A stretch of DNA of 38,588 nt, taken from NCBI GenBank assembly GCA_016932835.1, contig JAFGCD010000076.1, positions 1-38,588 on the forward strand. The letters are read 5' to 3'. The notes under the pieces are model-generated. The model was not told the origin of the DNA, ran no database searches, and saw only the letters and a list, made by a program, of their open reading frames with translations. Position numbers and translations under genes: made by a program. Source of the DNA: Sedimentisphaerales bacterium (GTDB lineage Bacteria > Planctomycetota > Phycisphaerae > Sedimentisphaerales > Anaerobacaceae). Below are positions 27,801 through 34,389 of the stretch, piece by piece. Position 1 is the first letter of the stretch. Each line of letters starts with the position of its first letter.

Positions 27801-29569
27801 ATCGAAGCGAGCAGTTTCTCCGAGTTGAAGTGCCGCAGGGATTGCGACTCTGGAGCGCCGCTGTGGCATCGGAGCCCGTCAAACCCGTTACGGACCTCAA
27901 GAACGCGGCCTCGGCGGCGAATCAAGTCCTGATACCGCTGGTCAAGACATCGCCGGGCGGTCTGCCTTATGACGTTTATCTATACTTCGCGGACACTCAG
28001 GCGGACCCCTTGCTCAAGCCCCTCAGCGGCCTGACAAACCTGAAGCCGCCCGCAATCTCCGTCCTGGGGATCCCGATAACGCGCACTACATGGTCGCTTC
28101 GCTTGCCGTCGGGCTATCGATACATGCGACCGGGCGGCAATATGTCCTCGGTGGCAGGGACGGTCGAGATGTTGAGTCTCAACATCGAGGCCCGGCTGGA
28201 CCAGCTCAAAAGGCTGGAAAAGACCTATCGGGATGTCTCCGGATCATCCAGCAGGGGGGAGGCCCTCGCACGCGACAACTGGGGCATCTTCAATCAAAAA
28301 CTAAAGGCCGACATCGAGCAGGCACAGTCTTTCCTCGAATCCAATCGGAGTATGGTTTCCGAAGAGGACTATGCACGCCTCAGTTCACAGCTTGGCGGGC
28401 AGGAGGAATTCCAGACGAATCTCATCGCGTCCAACAGCAGTTATATTCAGGAGCAGCAGACCCGCGCCAAGTATGATCTGAATGCGTATCTCAACTATGA
28501 AACCGTAAATCACGGCATAGCCGAAGCAACTCGCGACAACGCCCTCCAGCAGAAGCCCGACTTTATCAGCGAGGGCCAGAAGCTGCAGATAGCTCGGCTT
28601 GAAGAGGAGTTGGAAGTTTCCGAAAAACGCTTGAGAGCACTGCAGCAGAACGCCGACAAGGCCAAATCCTCGGATGCGATTACCCTCGACGTCGAAGCAA
28701 TAGGCGAGGAAGCAGTCTCTGGCGAGGTTTCCCGAGAGATTGCGGGCCTGATACATGCCAGGACGGACAAGAAGAGCGAGGCCGAGGCCGTCTTGAACGA
28801 GCTTTCAAAGCAAAGGGTCATTCAGATGGACCGCCAGCAGGCCCAGCTCAGGAGCCAGTTGGAGGAACTGAAAGACAACCGTCTCGAACGTCACTTCCGG
28901 GCCCGTCAGCCGCAGCAAATGGCGCAGTCAATCGCACCCCAGACCGACCTCGGCAGTCTCGCCCAGACCGGCGAATCAAGCCGAAGTTCTATGGCTTTGA
29001 GTGCTCCCTCAGATACGAGAGCATTTGCTCTGGACATCCGTGAACCCGCCGCCGGGGGGATTCAAGGAGGCAGCAACTACGGATACGGGACCACCGCTTC
29101 CGGCCGCAGGGTCGTGTTGTCGCCGCCTTCCTCCGGTGTCGTAAACGGCCCGTCCGTCGTCGAGATGCCGGCAATTCAACTGGAAGGTGTTCAGCATTAC
29201 GTTGCCAAGGCCAACTATTCGCTTCCGATTACCCTGCCCGCCGGTGAGGTTCGTCTCGATTTCGCACGCTCGGCGGGTCAGGTTCAGTTGAGCATCTGGG
29301 CAGTCCCGCTGACTACGATCCGAAATCTCCAGACCACGGGCATCGTCCTCGCCATATTGTTCGCCGTACTGGGAATCATGAAGATATGGTCTAACAGGCA
29401 GACTCCGCTTTCGGTCAGACGGGCGGTTATATATCTGCTCCTGCTGGTTGTCCTGACCGTTGTCCTGGGACTGCTCGGCCTGGTACTGAGCCTCGCAACA
29501 ACCCTGGCCGCCGAACTGCTTCGCATGATGTCCGTGCGAAGGGGTGTAATTACCCCCGCAGGCGATTGA
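21824..29569 (+). CDS. Giant secreted protein made of two fused paralogous units
   Basis: The product has 2581 residues, starting at an ATG seven bases after AGGAG and four bases after the previous stop. Unit one has a signal peptide (FIVAAALVTAALPAALFGF), the motif LYVPYKDLAHLIAPADKAVL, beta-rich sequence to about 1060, then membrane helices at about 1068-1140. Near 1150-1172 a signal-peptide-like segment (AAAAVLLLCVLCFGCSANAA) occurs in mid-protein, followed at about 1208 by unit two, which again opens with SLIVPYEGDAFAAEGSNKVL and IPYARYVELW. Unit two has a long helical, coiled-coil-like insertion at about 2120-2360 rich in Glu, Gln, Lys and Arg. Two membrane helices end the protein (IVLAILFAVLGIMKIW; YLLLLVVLTVVLGLLGLVL). 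It looks like two genes fused in frame. The role is unknown; envelope or surface structure is the natural guess. Confidence 0.85.
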   Translation: MRYLKQKTRESRLPRFIVAAALVTAALPAALFGFPAGADDFKPDLYVPYKDLAHLIAPADKAVLMDRTKFAELLTAAEANAKLTDTLELGQVRFAEYSATVAGEQLTLTGELDILSIGNGPVAVPLNFSGIGLTSVLLDGKPAPLGYDKSARLTLVVQTRGRHQLQVAGTTGLKELASGGAQFSMSFPQAVAGNIKLAAAGDLEIHATVPASQTSYDKQTDLTSVELTIGGRDNLAVVLLGNGRQEDDRAILLGDSATTVDLAGSYQSLSCLYTVQVLRRGVRQLQFELPSLWNVTEVSSPSLVKWSVETAGKLSTLTVHLRSPKVATTALHIKAEALRSGQQWQAPRIGLLDAAFQRGFLMVNTGRTLGVRGEKIIDASRQDAPHAAAVPGLLAGQAGPLYFHWGNQWSVNLELADVELKRSIKERQRIVVSPQQVTITGDFEVTAVERELFDVSFILGASAAQWQLADVLLDGKPTGFEYRIDDKAEHRLLKIELPRPVQPEKTANITIVMQHVPADWFWPSDAPDRTITAPLIQSQAETVSGYISLRTEGDLDAAPGQVPGQLEPVPVGRMASLGITGEVQHAYSHNKPAAGSIQLLVSRRRPRTSAHAVGLVTVRPREFWADWRIEYDVSRASAKRLYLLADKSLGREFKIASTTVPINSKNIVQPGEQSIQLSDELTRRYNLWLLNLDHAGLGNVVIDIRYEKPLIGDTLELPLVRPICEGQTTEELAIQAGEELALKVDARGAKEMDAVDLSPLPAEAVRILWAFRLDPVATSSGAKTAFALDTDVHENYRIPSALAVSSHLTTYLDNDGAQRTEAVFQVANAGRQFLTFRLPDAAELWSLKVADRQVKPQRSAGGDCEVPLGHSAAPIPVRIVYACRPEKSGLERLNLGGIELSGVEINRTDWTVVPPPGYQITAQYTRMQTHDLSRPTPACVRLYHLLQRKMFAGSLVMPVMKDAGPANVTASRSIVTDMPQGEAFDVEAAAEEMKKQNRDAAIDLFLSNEAQAGKPITHRGLGVKLIAQGRATLPVDLVPTAGAGPPATFAALGASELTVGLTRTDWMSSCWAVGFALIAVIGFACLRQPGKVKATFIFAVMAIASLVAVWRPAMASFANGAFMAGAGLIPLYVLVAFVRFCSSGLRRIGLVSGGSAAAAVLLLCVLCFGCSANAATPAQAESAAVKPKAPLTAPQNPDAAARPIASNPSSSLIVPYEGDAFAAEGSNKVLIPYARYVELWNRAHPEDTIETPKPGMDVSLAAVRYEVTVEGDRLTLLLAADIETYGADWVILPMPIDGLAVVEATIDGKAAQFHTRPQAEGKQASAADMVLMLPGRTAGKLRLKALAKPTYFGRRGSVKFLLPPLPGAVMDVVLPGEDLELEIDNLESKPSSKNTNGAVRWTVPLGMTRDLTLRWLPKAGGGAADSTLSAAATHDVYAFHWAMVSVTRIAYTFSAGEHDRFGLLIPVGATLTEVSGTNIRDYRDLGSKTVDGKEFSLIEVRLHRPAKKQYELTVRWLGELPSGNEPVRLLLVRSADVNRESGTVTLHSAGGMDVKVAGVTGGRRTVIDAEKDAHPAEVAADSTAPVARYYWPYRPFALFVQFSRSILSPKVHLDQLVRLNTDKTELMVQAKLATEQGKLFGASFSLPVGYELLSVVGPAVDGFYERTSENQRFLHVKFDRGREDTKIAMVLVRSEAPEEVFQTPLIRYVDSAAPGISRKGRVAVQVAASLEAKTLNSENLKAIVPGALKDWLDANQINSTQFAYSFETAEPSLQLNISAEPTRIRVETFAGMSVRTTLVLYTYRLRYDISGSPVDNLIFTLPDEYAPLVAVDSPALRTVTKSDAGNGRTAWKIVLINEVTGTVDIAVNFAVPIDASTKLLAVPRIETEAPAGYRAVIAVQNLSRHDISVKDQAAANLKPLAVSEQRKLMMSREMTESLQYVFQSFEQDWSLSLGFAPAKAAARIQAVVDLMEITTVIDRNGRCRYEVGLALQNRSEQFLRVEVPQGLRLWSAAVASEPVKPVTDLKNAASAANQVLIPLVKTSPGGLPYDVYLYFADTQADPLLKPLSGLTNLKPPAISVLGIPITRTTWSLRLPSGYRYMRPGGNMSSVAGTVEMLSLNIEARLDQLKRLEKTYRDVSGSSSRGEALARDNWGIFNQKLKADIEQAQSFLESNRSMVSEEDYARLSSQLGGQEEFQTNLIASNSSYIQEQQTRAKYDLNAYLNYETVNHGIAEATRDNALQQKPDFISEGQKLQIARLEEELEVSEKRLRALQQNADKAKSSDAITLDVEAIGEEAVSGEVSREIAGLIHARTDKKSEAEAVLNELSKQRVIQMDRQQAQLRSQLEELKDNRLERHFRARQPQQMAQSIAPQTDLGSLAQTGESSRSSMALSAPSDTRAFALDIREPAAGGIQGGSNYGYGTTASGRRVVLSPPSSGVVNGPSVVEMPAIQLEGVQHYVAKANYSLPITLPAGEVRLDFARSAGQVQLSIWAVPLTTIRNLQTTGIVLAILFAVLGIMKIWSNRQTPLSVRRAVIYLLLLVVLTVVLGLLGLVLSLATTLAAELLRMMSVRRGVITPAGD

Positions 29570-29685
29570 GATTTTCTGCTAACCAGCCAGCCGGGGCGAC
29601 GAGAATAGAACAGCTCCTGCAGACAACCGAAAACTCGAATCTGCCGCCCGCACTTGCGGCCTGTCCGACTCCCGCCGGCTATTGC

Positions 29686-29713
29686 TTGAATGGTCGGGCA
29701 AATCCCCTATAAT
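29686..29713 (+). promoter_or_regulatory. Promoter for the ribose-type transporter genes
   Basis: TTGAAT (29686-29691), a 16-bp spacer and a perfect TATAAT (29708-29713) lie in the 192-bp gap after the giant gene. Transcription would start near 29720, giving a leader of about 40 bases with AGGAG at 29747-29751, ten bases before the ATG at 29762. Confidence 0.6.
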
Positions 29714-29761
29714 GCGTTGTCGAAGCACCGGTAATCACATTCTTTCAGGAGCAAGGCTGGA

Positions 29762-30715
29762 ATGAAGAAAATCGTACTATCGTGTCTGATTATAGTTCTT
29801 GTAATCTCTTCAATCGTCCTGCCGGACGGATGCCGCAGAAAGCCGAAAGACAAAGATCGAATCGTCATCGGCCTTGCCGTGCCGTCGCTTTCGCACCCGT
29901 TCTTCATATACTTGAAGAAGAATATTACCGACGAAGCAGAGAAACTCGGTGTCGATATAATCGCAGCCGATGCCGAAGACGTTGCTGCCAGGCAAATGTC
30001 GATTGTAGAGGATTTCATCGTCAGGGGCGTCGATGGCGTTCTCATCTCGCCGATTGGCGCTGATTCGCTCGTCCCCGCCGTCAAATCGCTCAACGCCGCC
30101 GGCATTCCCGTAGCTACCGTCGATAGAAAAGTCAACGGCGGCGACGTTCTCGTCCACGTCGGGGCAGACAACGTCGAGGGAGGCAGAGTCGCCGCCAGGT
30201 ACATCATCGCCAGGCTCGGCCCCGATGCAGGCGTCATCCAGATAGAAGGAACCCCCGGCGCATCGCCGGCGATTGACCGAAAGAAGGGATTCGAAGAGGA
30301 AATAGCAAAGACAGGCCTGAAAATCGTCGCCAGCCAGACCGCCGATTTCAACCGCGCAAAAGGCATGTCGGTCATGGAGAATCTCATCCAGGCCAACCGT
30401 GACTTCCAGGCCGTGTATGCCGCCAATGACGAAATGGCTCTTGGTGCAGCCGAGGCGCTCCAGGCTCGCGGGATGAGCACGGCAGAGATCATACTAATCG
30501 GATACGATGCGATACCCGATGCACTTGTTTATATAAAAGACGGAAAGCTCAACGCAACAATCGAGCAGTTTCCCGGCAAGCAGGCCAGGCAAGCCCTGAG
30601 AATCCTCGTCGAGTACATCAGAGACAGCAAGATTCCGCCGGCTTCGGAAATCTACATCAAGCCGCTGGCGATCGACGCCGACAATCTCGACCAGGCCGAA
30701 CGAAAACTCGAATAA
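29762..30715 (+). CDS. Ribose-type ABC transporter substrate-binding protein
   Basis: The 317-residue product is a type I periplasmic sugar-binding protein of the RbsB family. A hydrophobic signal (IVLSCLIIVLVISSIVL) ends at LPDGC; cysteine after glycine could be a lipidation site, though the lipobox is not classical. The mature part has the usual two-lobe pattern: IGLAVPSLSHPFFIYLKK at the start, VDGVLISPIGADSLVPAV, AAGIPVATVDRKV, HVGADNVEGGRVAARYI, and AVYAANDEMALGAAEAL with LIGYDAIPDAL near the end. It would bind a pentose, hexose or related ligand outside the membrane and deliver it to the permease encoded 53 bases downstream. The exact sugar cannot be told. It follows its own promoter. 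Confidence 0.92.
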   Translation: MKKIVLSCLIIVLVISSIVLPDGCRRKPKDKDRIVIGLAVPSLSHPFFIYLKKNITDEAEKLGVDIIAADAEDVAARQMSIVEDFIVRGVDGVLISPIGADSLVPAVKSLNAAGIPVATVDRKVNGGDVLVHVGADNVEGGRVAARYIIARLGPDAGVIQIEGTPGASPAIDRKKGFEEEIAKTGLKIVASQTADFNRAKGMSVMENLIQANRDFQAVYAANDEMALGAAEALQARGMSTAEIILIGYDAIPDALVYIKDGKLNATIEQFPGKQARQALRILVEYIRDSKIPPASEIYIKPLAIDADNLDQAERKLE

Positions 30716-30768
30716 AACCAACAGGACTCCAATAGTTCCTCAATCCTCCTTGTATCGGGAGAATATCT

Positions 30769-31722
30769 GTGGACCTCATCCCGAAATTTATGAGAAACAG
30801 CGTATTACTGATCGTAAGGAGTTACGGCATATTTGTCGGCTTTGCCGTGGTTGTAATTGTAGTTTCCATACTGGAGCAGAGTTTCTTCACGCTCGACAAT
30901 CTCCTGAACATTGTCCGTCAAAGCTCGATTCACGGCGTAATGGCTGTCGGAATGACGTTTGTGATTCTCACTGCCGGTATCGATCTGTCCGTCGGTTCGG
31001 TCCTGGCGCTGACGGGCATTTTCTGCGCTAGCTTCGAGCACGCCGGCTGGCCCGTTTACCTTGTCCTGCTCACCACTCTGTCAATAGGCGCCGCTATAGG
31101 GTTGTTCAACGGGCTGGTCATCACCTGGGGCAGGGTTACGCCCTTCGTCGTTACCCTTGGAACCATGAGCATCGCCAGGGGATTCGCCCACATATACACC
31201 GGCGCCCGGCCGATAAGCGAATTCGGCAAGCATTTTCAATACATAGGGGGCGGATATTTTCTCCGTGTTCCTATCCCGTCTTTGGTCTTTCTTGCCGTCG
31301 TTTTCATCGCTGCTTTCGTTTTGCGATACACCCGCCTCGGCCGCTATACCTATGCGATAGGTTCCAACGAGCGCGCCGCAAGGCTGGCAGGCGTGAATGT
31401 GGGTGCATTCAAGATAACCGCCTACGTAATCTGCGGCCTGACCGCAGCCCTCGGCGCCGTAATACTGACCTCAAGGCTCAACGCCGCCGAGACGACCGCA
31501 GGAGCAGGCTATGAACTTAACGTAATTGCATCCGTCGTAATAGGAGGGACCAGTCTTATGGGTGGCAGAGGAAGCGTCTGGGGCACACTCGTCGGGGCGC
31601 TGCTAATCGGAACGATAAACAACGCAATGAACCTGCTGCTGATTTCATCCTATTGGCAGTTAGTAGTAAGAGGCTCGATAATCGTAGCCGCAGTTCTCCT
31701 CGACCGCCTCAGACAGGAATGA
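30769..31722 (+). CDS. Ribose-type ABC transporter permease (RbsC family)
   Basis: The product has 317 residues with about eight to ten membrane helices. RbsC-family motifs are GVMAVGMTFVILTAGIDLSV (second helix region), GRVTPFVVTLGTMSIARG, YAIGSNERAARLAGVNV (the cytoplasmic loop that meets the ATPase) and GYELNVIASVVIGGTSLMGG, with GTLVGALLIGTINN. The start is GTG at 30769 with GGGAG at 30757-30761, seven bases upstream. It should form the membrane channel for the binding protein encoded directly upstream. An RbsA-type ATPase gene, which usually lies in the same operon, is absent: the next gene is on the opposite strand. The ATPase must come from elsewhere, or the operon has lost it. Confidence 0.93.
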   Translation: MDLIPKFMRNSVLLIVRSYGIFVGFAVVVIVVSILEQSFFTLDNLLNIVRQSSIHGVMAVGMTFVILTAGIDLSVGSVLALTGIFCASFEHAGWPVYLVLLTTLSIGAAIGLFNGLVITWGRVTPFVVTLGTMSIARGFAHIYTGARPISEFGKHFQYIGGGYFLRVPIPSLVFLAVVFIAAFVLRYTRLGRYTYAIGSNERAARLAGVNVGAFKITAYVICGLTAALGAVILTSRLNAAETTAGAGYELNVIASVVIGGTSLMGGRGSVWGTLVGALLIGTINNAMNLLLISSYWQLVVRGSIIVAAVLLDRLRQE

Positions 31723-31740
31723 ATCTCCTCCGGCGCCGTT

Positions 31741-31764
31741 GGGCGGGGATCGCCTCTTCCGCCC
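31741..31764. terminator. Hairpin between convergent genes
   Basis: GGGCGG (31741-31746) and CCGCCC (31759-31764) form a 6-bp GC-only stem with a 12-nt loop in the gap between the plus-strand permease gene and the minus-strand zinc-ribbon gene. There is no T run on either side, so its role as a terminator is uncertain. Confidence 0.3.
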
Positions 31765-31811
31765 TCAATACAGACTCGGATGTCTCAGGCATGATCTGCG
31801 CGGCGGCCCGG

Positions 31812-32361
31812 TTAGTATTTGTGTCCGCAGTTGTCACAGAACTTTGCATCCGGGTCGTTAAGCTCTTCGCATCCCGGGCAGGGTTTCGTTTTTGAGACGG
31901 ATACTCCACAGTTGCTGCAGAACTTTGCATCCTTTTCGAGTAGTGCATTGCATTTAATGGCACCGGATTTTCATCTTTTGGCCGCCTGCCGCTGCTGCGC
32001 CGCCCAATCCTGCTCCGAGTCCTTCTCTTATCGCTGTAGCCAAAGTTTTGACGCCGCCCTTTGTCCCATCGGCGATGTAGTTGAACGTATCTTTACCCAC
32101 AGGCGCAATCTCACCGGCCTGATACCGCGCGATCTTGCCCATATAACCCATCGATGAAAGTACGAGACCGACAAAGAGCAATGGCATTCCGACGCAAGGG
32201 CACCACGTATATTTGGGCGATCCGAAGCTGCCGGCCGCGGAGAAAAAGCTGACCATGCCAACAATGATGAAAATCAGTCCCACTACTGCAATTATGGGGC
32301 CGATCACCCGCAATACGTTTCTTGTCCCGTGATGGCCCGGATCAATTTTTTCCTCTTCCAT
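31812..32361 (-). pseudogene. Zinc-ribbon membrane protein gene interrupted by a one-base frameshift
   Basis: Read from ATG 32359-32361, the first frame gives 135 residues: two membrane helices (IGPIIAVVGLIFIIVGMV; GMPLLFVGLVLSSMGYM), a glycine/alanine-rich stretch, then KMKIRCH and a stop at 31954-31956. Dropping one base near 31956 continues the frame as HKCNALLEKDAKFCSNCG and PCPGCEELNDPDAKFCDNCG, ending at a stop at 31812-31814. These are two perfect C-x2-C-x10-C-x2-C zinc ribbons, and the first needs the cysteine lying before the shift (RCHKC). The intact protein would have about 182 residues, a common architecture for small zinc-ribbon membrane proteins of unknown function. The full preservation of the downstream ribbons suggests either a sequencing error or a very recent mutation. 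Confidence 0.75.
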
Positions 32362-32559
32362 TGCTTATACCCCAAAATTAGCCCAACAGCTAAAGTTCCC
32401 AGCGAATAAACCGTTATCTACATTAAATACGCATTCTACAGCATAATTCTTCATCGGAAAAGCCGGATTCCGGCGGCATTTCAACTCAATCCGATATAGT
32501 TGGCTGCGGTATGTTTGGCAAAGCTGGGGACGCCTGCCGTTTGGCGTGCGCATAGAAAA

Positions 32560-32589
32560 GGGCTGGTGGTCTTCCTCGTCAACCAGCCC
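32560..32589 (-). terminator. Intrinsic terminator after the PilZ gene
   Basis: A perfect 8-bp inverted repeat (GGGCTGGT at 32560-32567, ACCAGCCC at 32582-32589) with a 14-nt loop lies 82 bases beyond the stop of the minus-strand PilZ gene. On the minus strand it is followed by TTTTCT; on the plus strand by AGACTTTTT, so it could work both ways. It sits in the 310-bp gap 32362-32671, in which no gene is seen. Confidence 0.5.
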
Positions 32590-32671
32590 AGACTTTTTCA
32601 TTGCCCCGTTCACACACAGGCTGCATACTCTCCACTATTTGCATGCAAAGCCTGTAAACAGCTCCCAAGAG

Positions 32672-32986
32672 CTATTCAAATGCGATTCCAACGCCGACTT
32701 CAGCGGTATCGAGCATGTTCTTTCGTTCGATTCGGACGACTTTGCCCTTCTTGATGCGTGCAAACTGTCCCTTTTCCTCGGCCAGGGAAGTCGTACGCGG
32801 AAAGTTGATCTCCACAATATGCCCCGGCCTGACCGGTGCAGTCAGCGGAAGCTTCACGAAAACGCCCGATTTACTGACATTGCAGCTTCGGCCGTTGAAG
32901 AATCTATTAGCTTCCGGCATCCAAACACTTACCGGCCATGCAAGTGTGTTTCGACTTGCCTTACGCTGTTCTGCTAATGCCTCCAT
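32672..32986 (-). CDS. PilZ-domain protein
   Basis: The product is about 104 residues, a single PilZ domain. The c-di-GMP-binding signatures are present: R8-x3-R12 (QRKASR) and an N36-x-S38-x-x-G41 element (NVSKSGVFV), where Asn replaces the usual Asp. Single-domain PilZ proteins act as cytoplasmic receptors for cyclic di-GMP; the output partner is unknown. An ATG 15 bases upstream (33001) is also in frame, but only the ATG at 32986 has a ribosome binding site (GGAG, nine bases before), so the shorter form is preferred. A 6-bp-arm palindrome sits about 60 bases upstream and a hairpin terminator downstream, so it is probably transcribed alone. Confidence 0.82.
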   Translation of the reverse strand: MEALAEQRKASRNTLAWPVSVWMPEANRFFNGRSCNVSKSGVFVKLPLTAPVRPGHIVEINFPRTTSLAEEKGQFARIKKGKVVRIERKNMLDTAEVGVGIAFE

Positions 32987-33045
32987 AGTCAAAATCTCCA
33001 TAAAAAACGACGTTCCATCAATTATTAGTCCTTCATCGGCAATGT

Positions 33046-33061
33046 TAAACTGGATAGTTTA
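33046..33061. promoter_or_regulatory. Palindrome upstream of the PilZ gene
   Basis: TAAACT and AGTTTA (6-bp arms, 4-bp spacer GGAT) lie about 60 bases upstream of the PilZ start, in the region where its promoter is expected. It could be an operator; nothing else supports this. Confidence 0.25.
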
Positions 33062-33716
33062 GACTATTTGGGTAATATGCTAAGTTTTCCAATTAGAACT
33101 TTTCCAGGGCGAGTTATGGAGTGATTTTACATATTTGTTATCGGGCGTTGGCTGGCGGACAGTACATATAGTGGGGTAGAACCGAAGGTTGAAATACGTA
33201 TTTCCCGTGCGGCGCGCCTGTGGCGGGAGTGTAAGACGGAAAAGGCTGAAACGGATTTGGCCGCGAAGTGTTTTCTGGTTCTGGATTTCCGGGTGGAAGT
33301 GGCCGTTGAGCGGGCTGCGGGTCAAGTATGGGAGGGGATTACCTTCTCCACTCTGCTTTTCTTACCATCAGGGGCGGCATTTGCTGGGGTCTGACCGGCT
33401 TGCTGGCTGAGTGGGTGCAGCTTCTGCTGCTGGGATACCAGCCTATTGTGAAGAGATCAGGCTTTATCTGAAGCCTGCGTTTTCTGCGTCTTGAGAACAT
33501 TAATTATCGCCCTGAAAGTAATGATATCCGAACAGCCCAATCACCCTCCTCATATCGGAAAGAAACAGACTTGACTTAAGTTACTTTGAAAGTAACCAAG
33601 GATCGAGTGAGGTGGCGTGGTTCCATTCGGAGATTGAGCTTTGGGCCTGCTGTTGGACTTGTGGTGTCGGCGGATTCTTAGCTTATAGTGACACAGAATC
33701 GATGTGCGTTTGTGGG
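33062..33716. other. Interval without a supported gene
   Basis: About 650 bases between the PilZ gene and the next minus-strand gene hold no convincing coding region. Short open frames occur on both strands (for example 33189-33410 plus), but they lack ribosome binding sites, overlap each other and match no family known to me. A longer stop-free stretch in another plus frame (about 33180-33392) has no start codon; it may be a decayed gene. The only clear structure is the palindrome at 33580-33596. Confidence 0.5.
33580..33596. repeat. Perfect 17-base palindrome in non-coding DNA
   Basis: GTTACTTT, a central G, and AAAGTAAC form a perfect 8-bp-arm inverted repeat. It is AT-rich compared with its surroundings and has no T run for termination. 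It could be a regulator site or a piece of a dispersed repeat; only this copy is in the window. Confidence 0.45.
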
Positions 33717-34292
33717 TTATCTGATGTGGGACCAGTTTATCGGCTGCTTATCGACTTCGAGCGGTGTGATTCGCGTTATTCGCCAGGTGTGGTCGGGCTG
33801 CTTTTCGAAGAGGAGTTCGCCTTTGAAGAACAGGAACGATTTGTAGGACTGGGTGACCCAACTGCTCTGCTCGAATCTTACGGTTGCAAAAAGGGTTGCC
33901 TTTGCGGTCGGTGGGGATAGAACGAGCAGGCAGCTTGTCTTTCTAATCTTCGAGATATGGATGTTATCGAATGTGCGTCGAGCGTGGGCGGCCAGGTCGG
34001 CCTTGGCGGGGTGGTATGAGTCGGCGTAGTCTGGGGCGATGAGGGCTTCAAAGGCCTGTGAGTTTTCGTTCTGGGCGGCCTTGATAAGATTAGCGATTAC
34101 GGCGCCGACCTTTTCGCGGTCGGTCTTGACGAGAAAATCGAGACCGAAGGCGAGAACGACAACCGAGAGGGGGATAAGCCATTGGGAGCGAAGGCATTTT
34201 TCAGGGAACACGCTGCGGTAGGTGAATACGCCGAAAAGGACAATAACAGATAAACCCAACAGGGGCCAAGGCTGCTGAAATACGTTGAACAT
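33717..34292 (-). CDS. Hypothetical protein with two membrane helices and a soluble domain
   Basis: The product has 191 residues. Two hydrophobic helices lie at about 9-25 (WPLLGLSVIVLFGVFTY) and 38-54 (WLIPLSVVVLAFGLDFL). A soluble domain of about 130 residues follows whose pattern (AQNENSQAFEALIAPDYAD, later TAKATLFATVRF and a C-terminal WRITRITPLEV) resembles NTF2/SnoaL-like folds in planctomycete membrane proteins; this similarity is by eye only. The charged ends point to a soluble domain placed after the second helix. It precedes nothing obvious on its strand: the gap to kbl upstream is 97 bases and no shared function is evident. The ribosome binding site before the ATG is weak. Confidence 0.75.
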   Translation of the reverse strand: MFNVFQQPWPLLGLSVIVLFGVFTYRSVFPEKCLRSQWLIPLSVVVLAFGLDFLVKTDREKVGAVIANLIKAAQNENSQAFEALIAPDYADSYHPAKADLAAHARRTFDNIHISKIRKTSCLLVLSPPTAKATLFATVRFEQSSWVTQSYKSFLFFKGELLFEKQPDHTWRITRITPLEVDKQPINWSHIR

Positions 34293-34389
34293 TTGTCACT
34301 GCCTGGATTCAGTGTATTTGGGATTCCAATATTATGTACGTTTTTTATTGCCGCCGGTTCGGTGGTGACAGGATTAGGCTGAGCGAGCG

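Noticed and set aside
31819..32157. Plus-strand open frame of 112 codons
   Set aside because: It is antisense to the zinc-ribbon gene, whose cysteine pattern is unmistakable on the minus strand.
33612..33920. Plus-strand open frame of 102 codons
   Set aside because: It overlaps the 3' part of the minus-strand membrane-protein gene 33717-34292, has no ribosome binding site, and shows no protein motif.
34340..34365. Small inverted repeat near CCGCCGGTTCGGTGG
   Set aside because: The stem is five pairs with one G-U and, on the minus strand, is followed by A-rich rather than T-rich sequence, so it is not a terminator for kbl.
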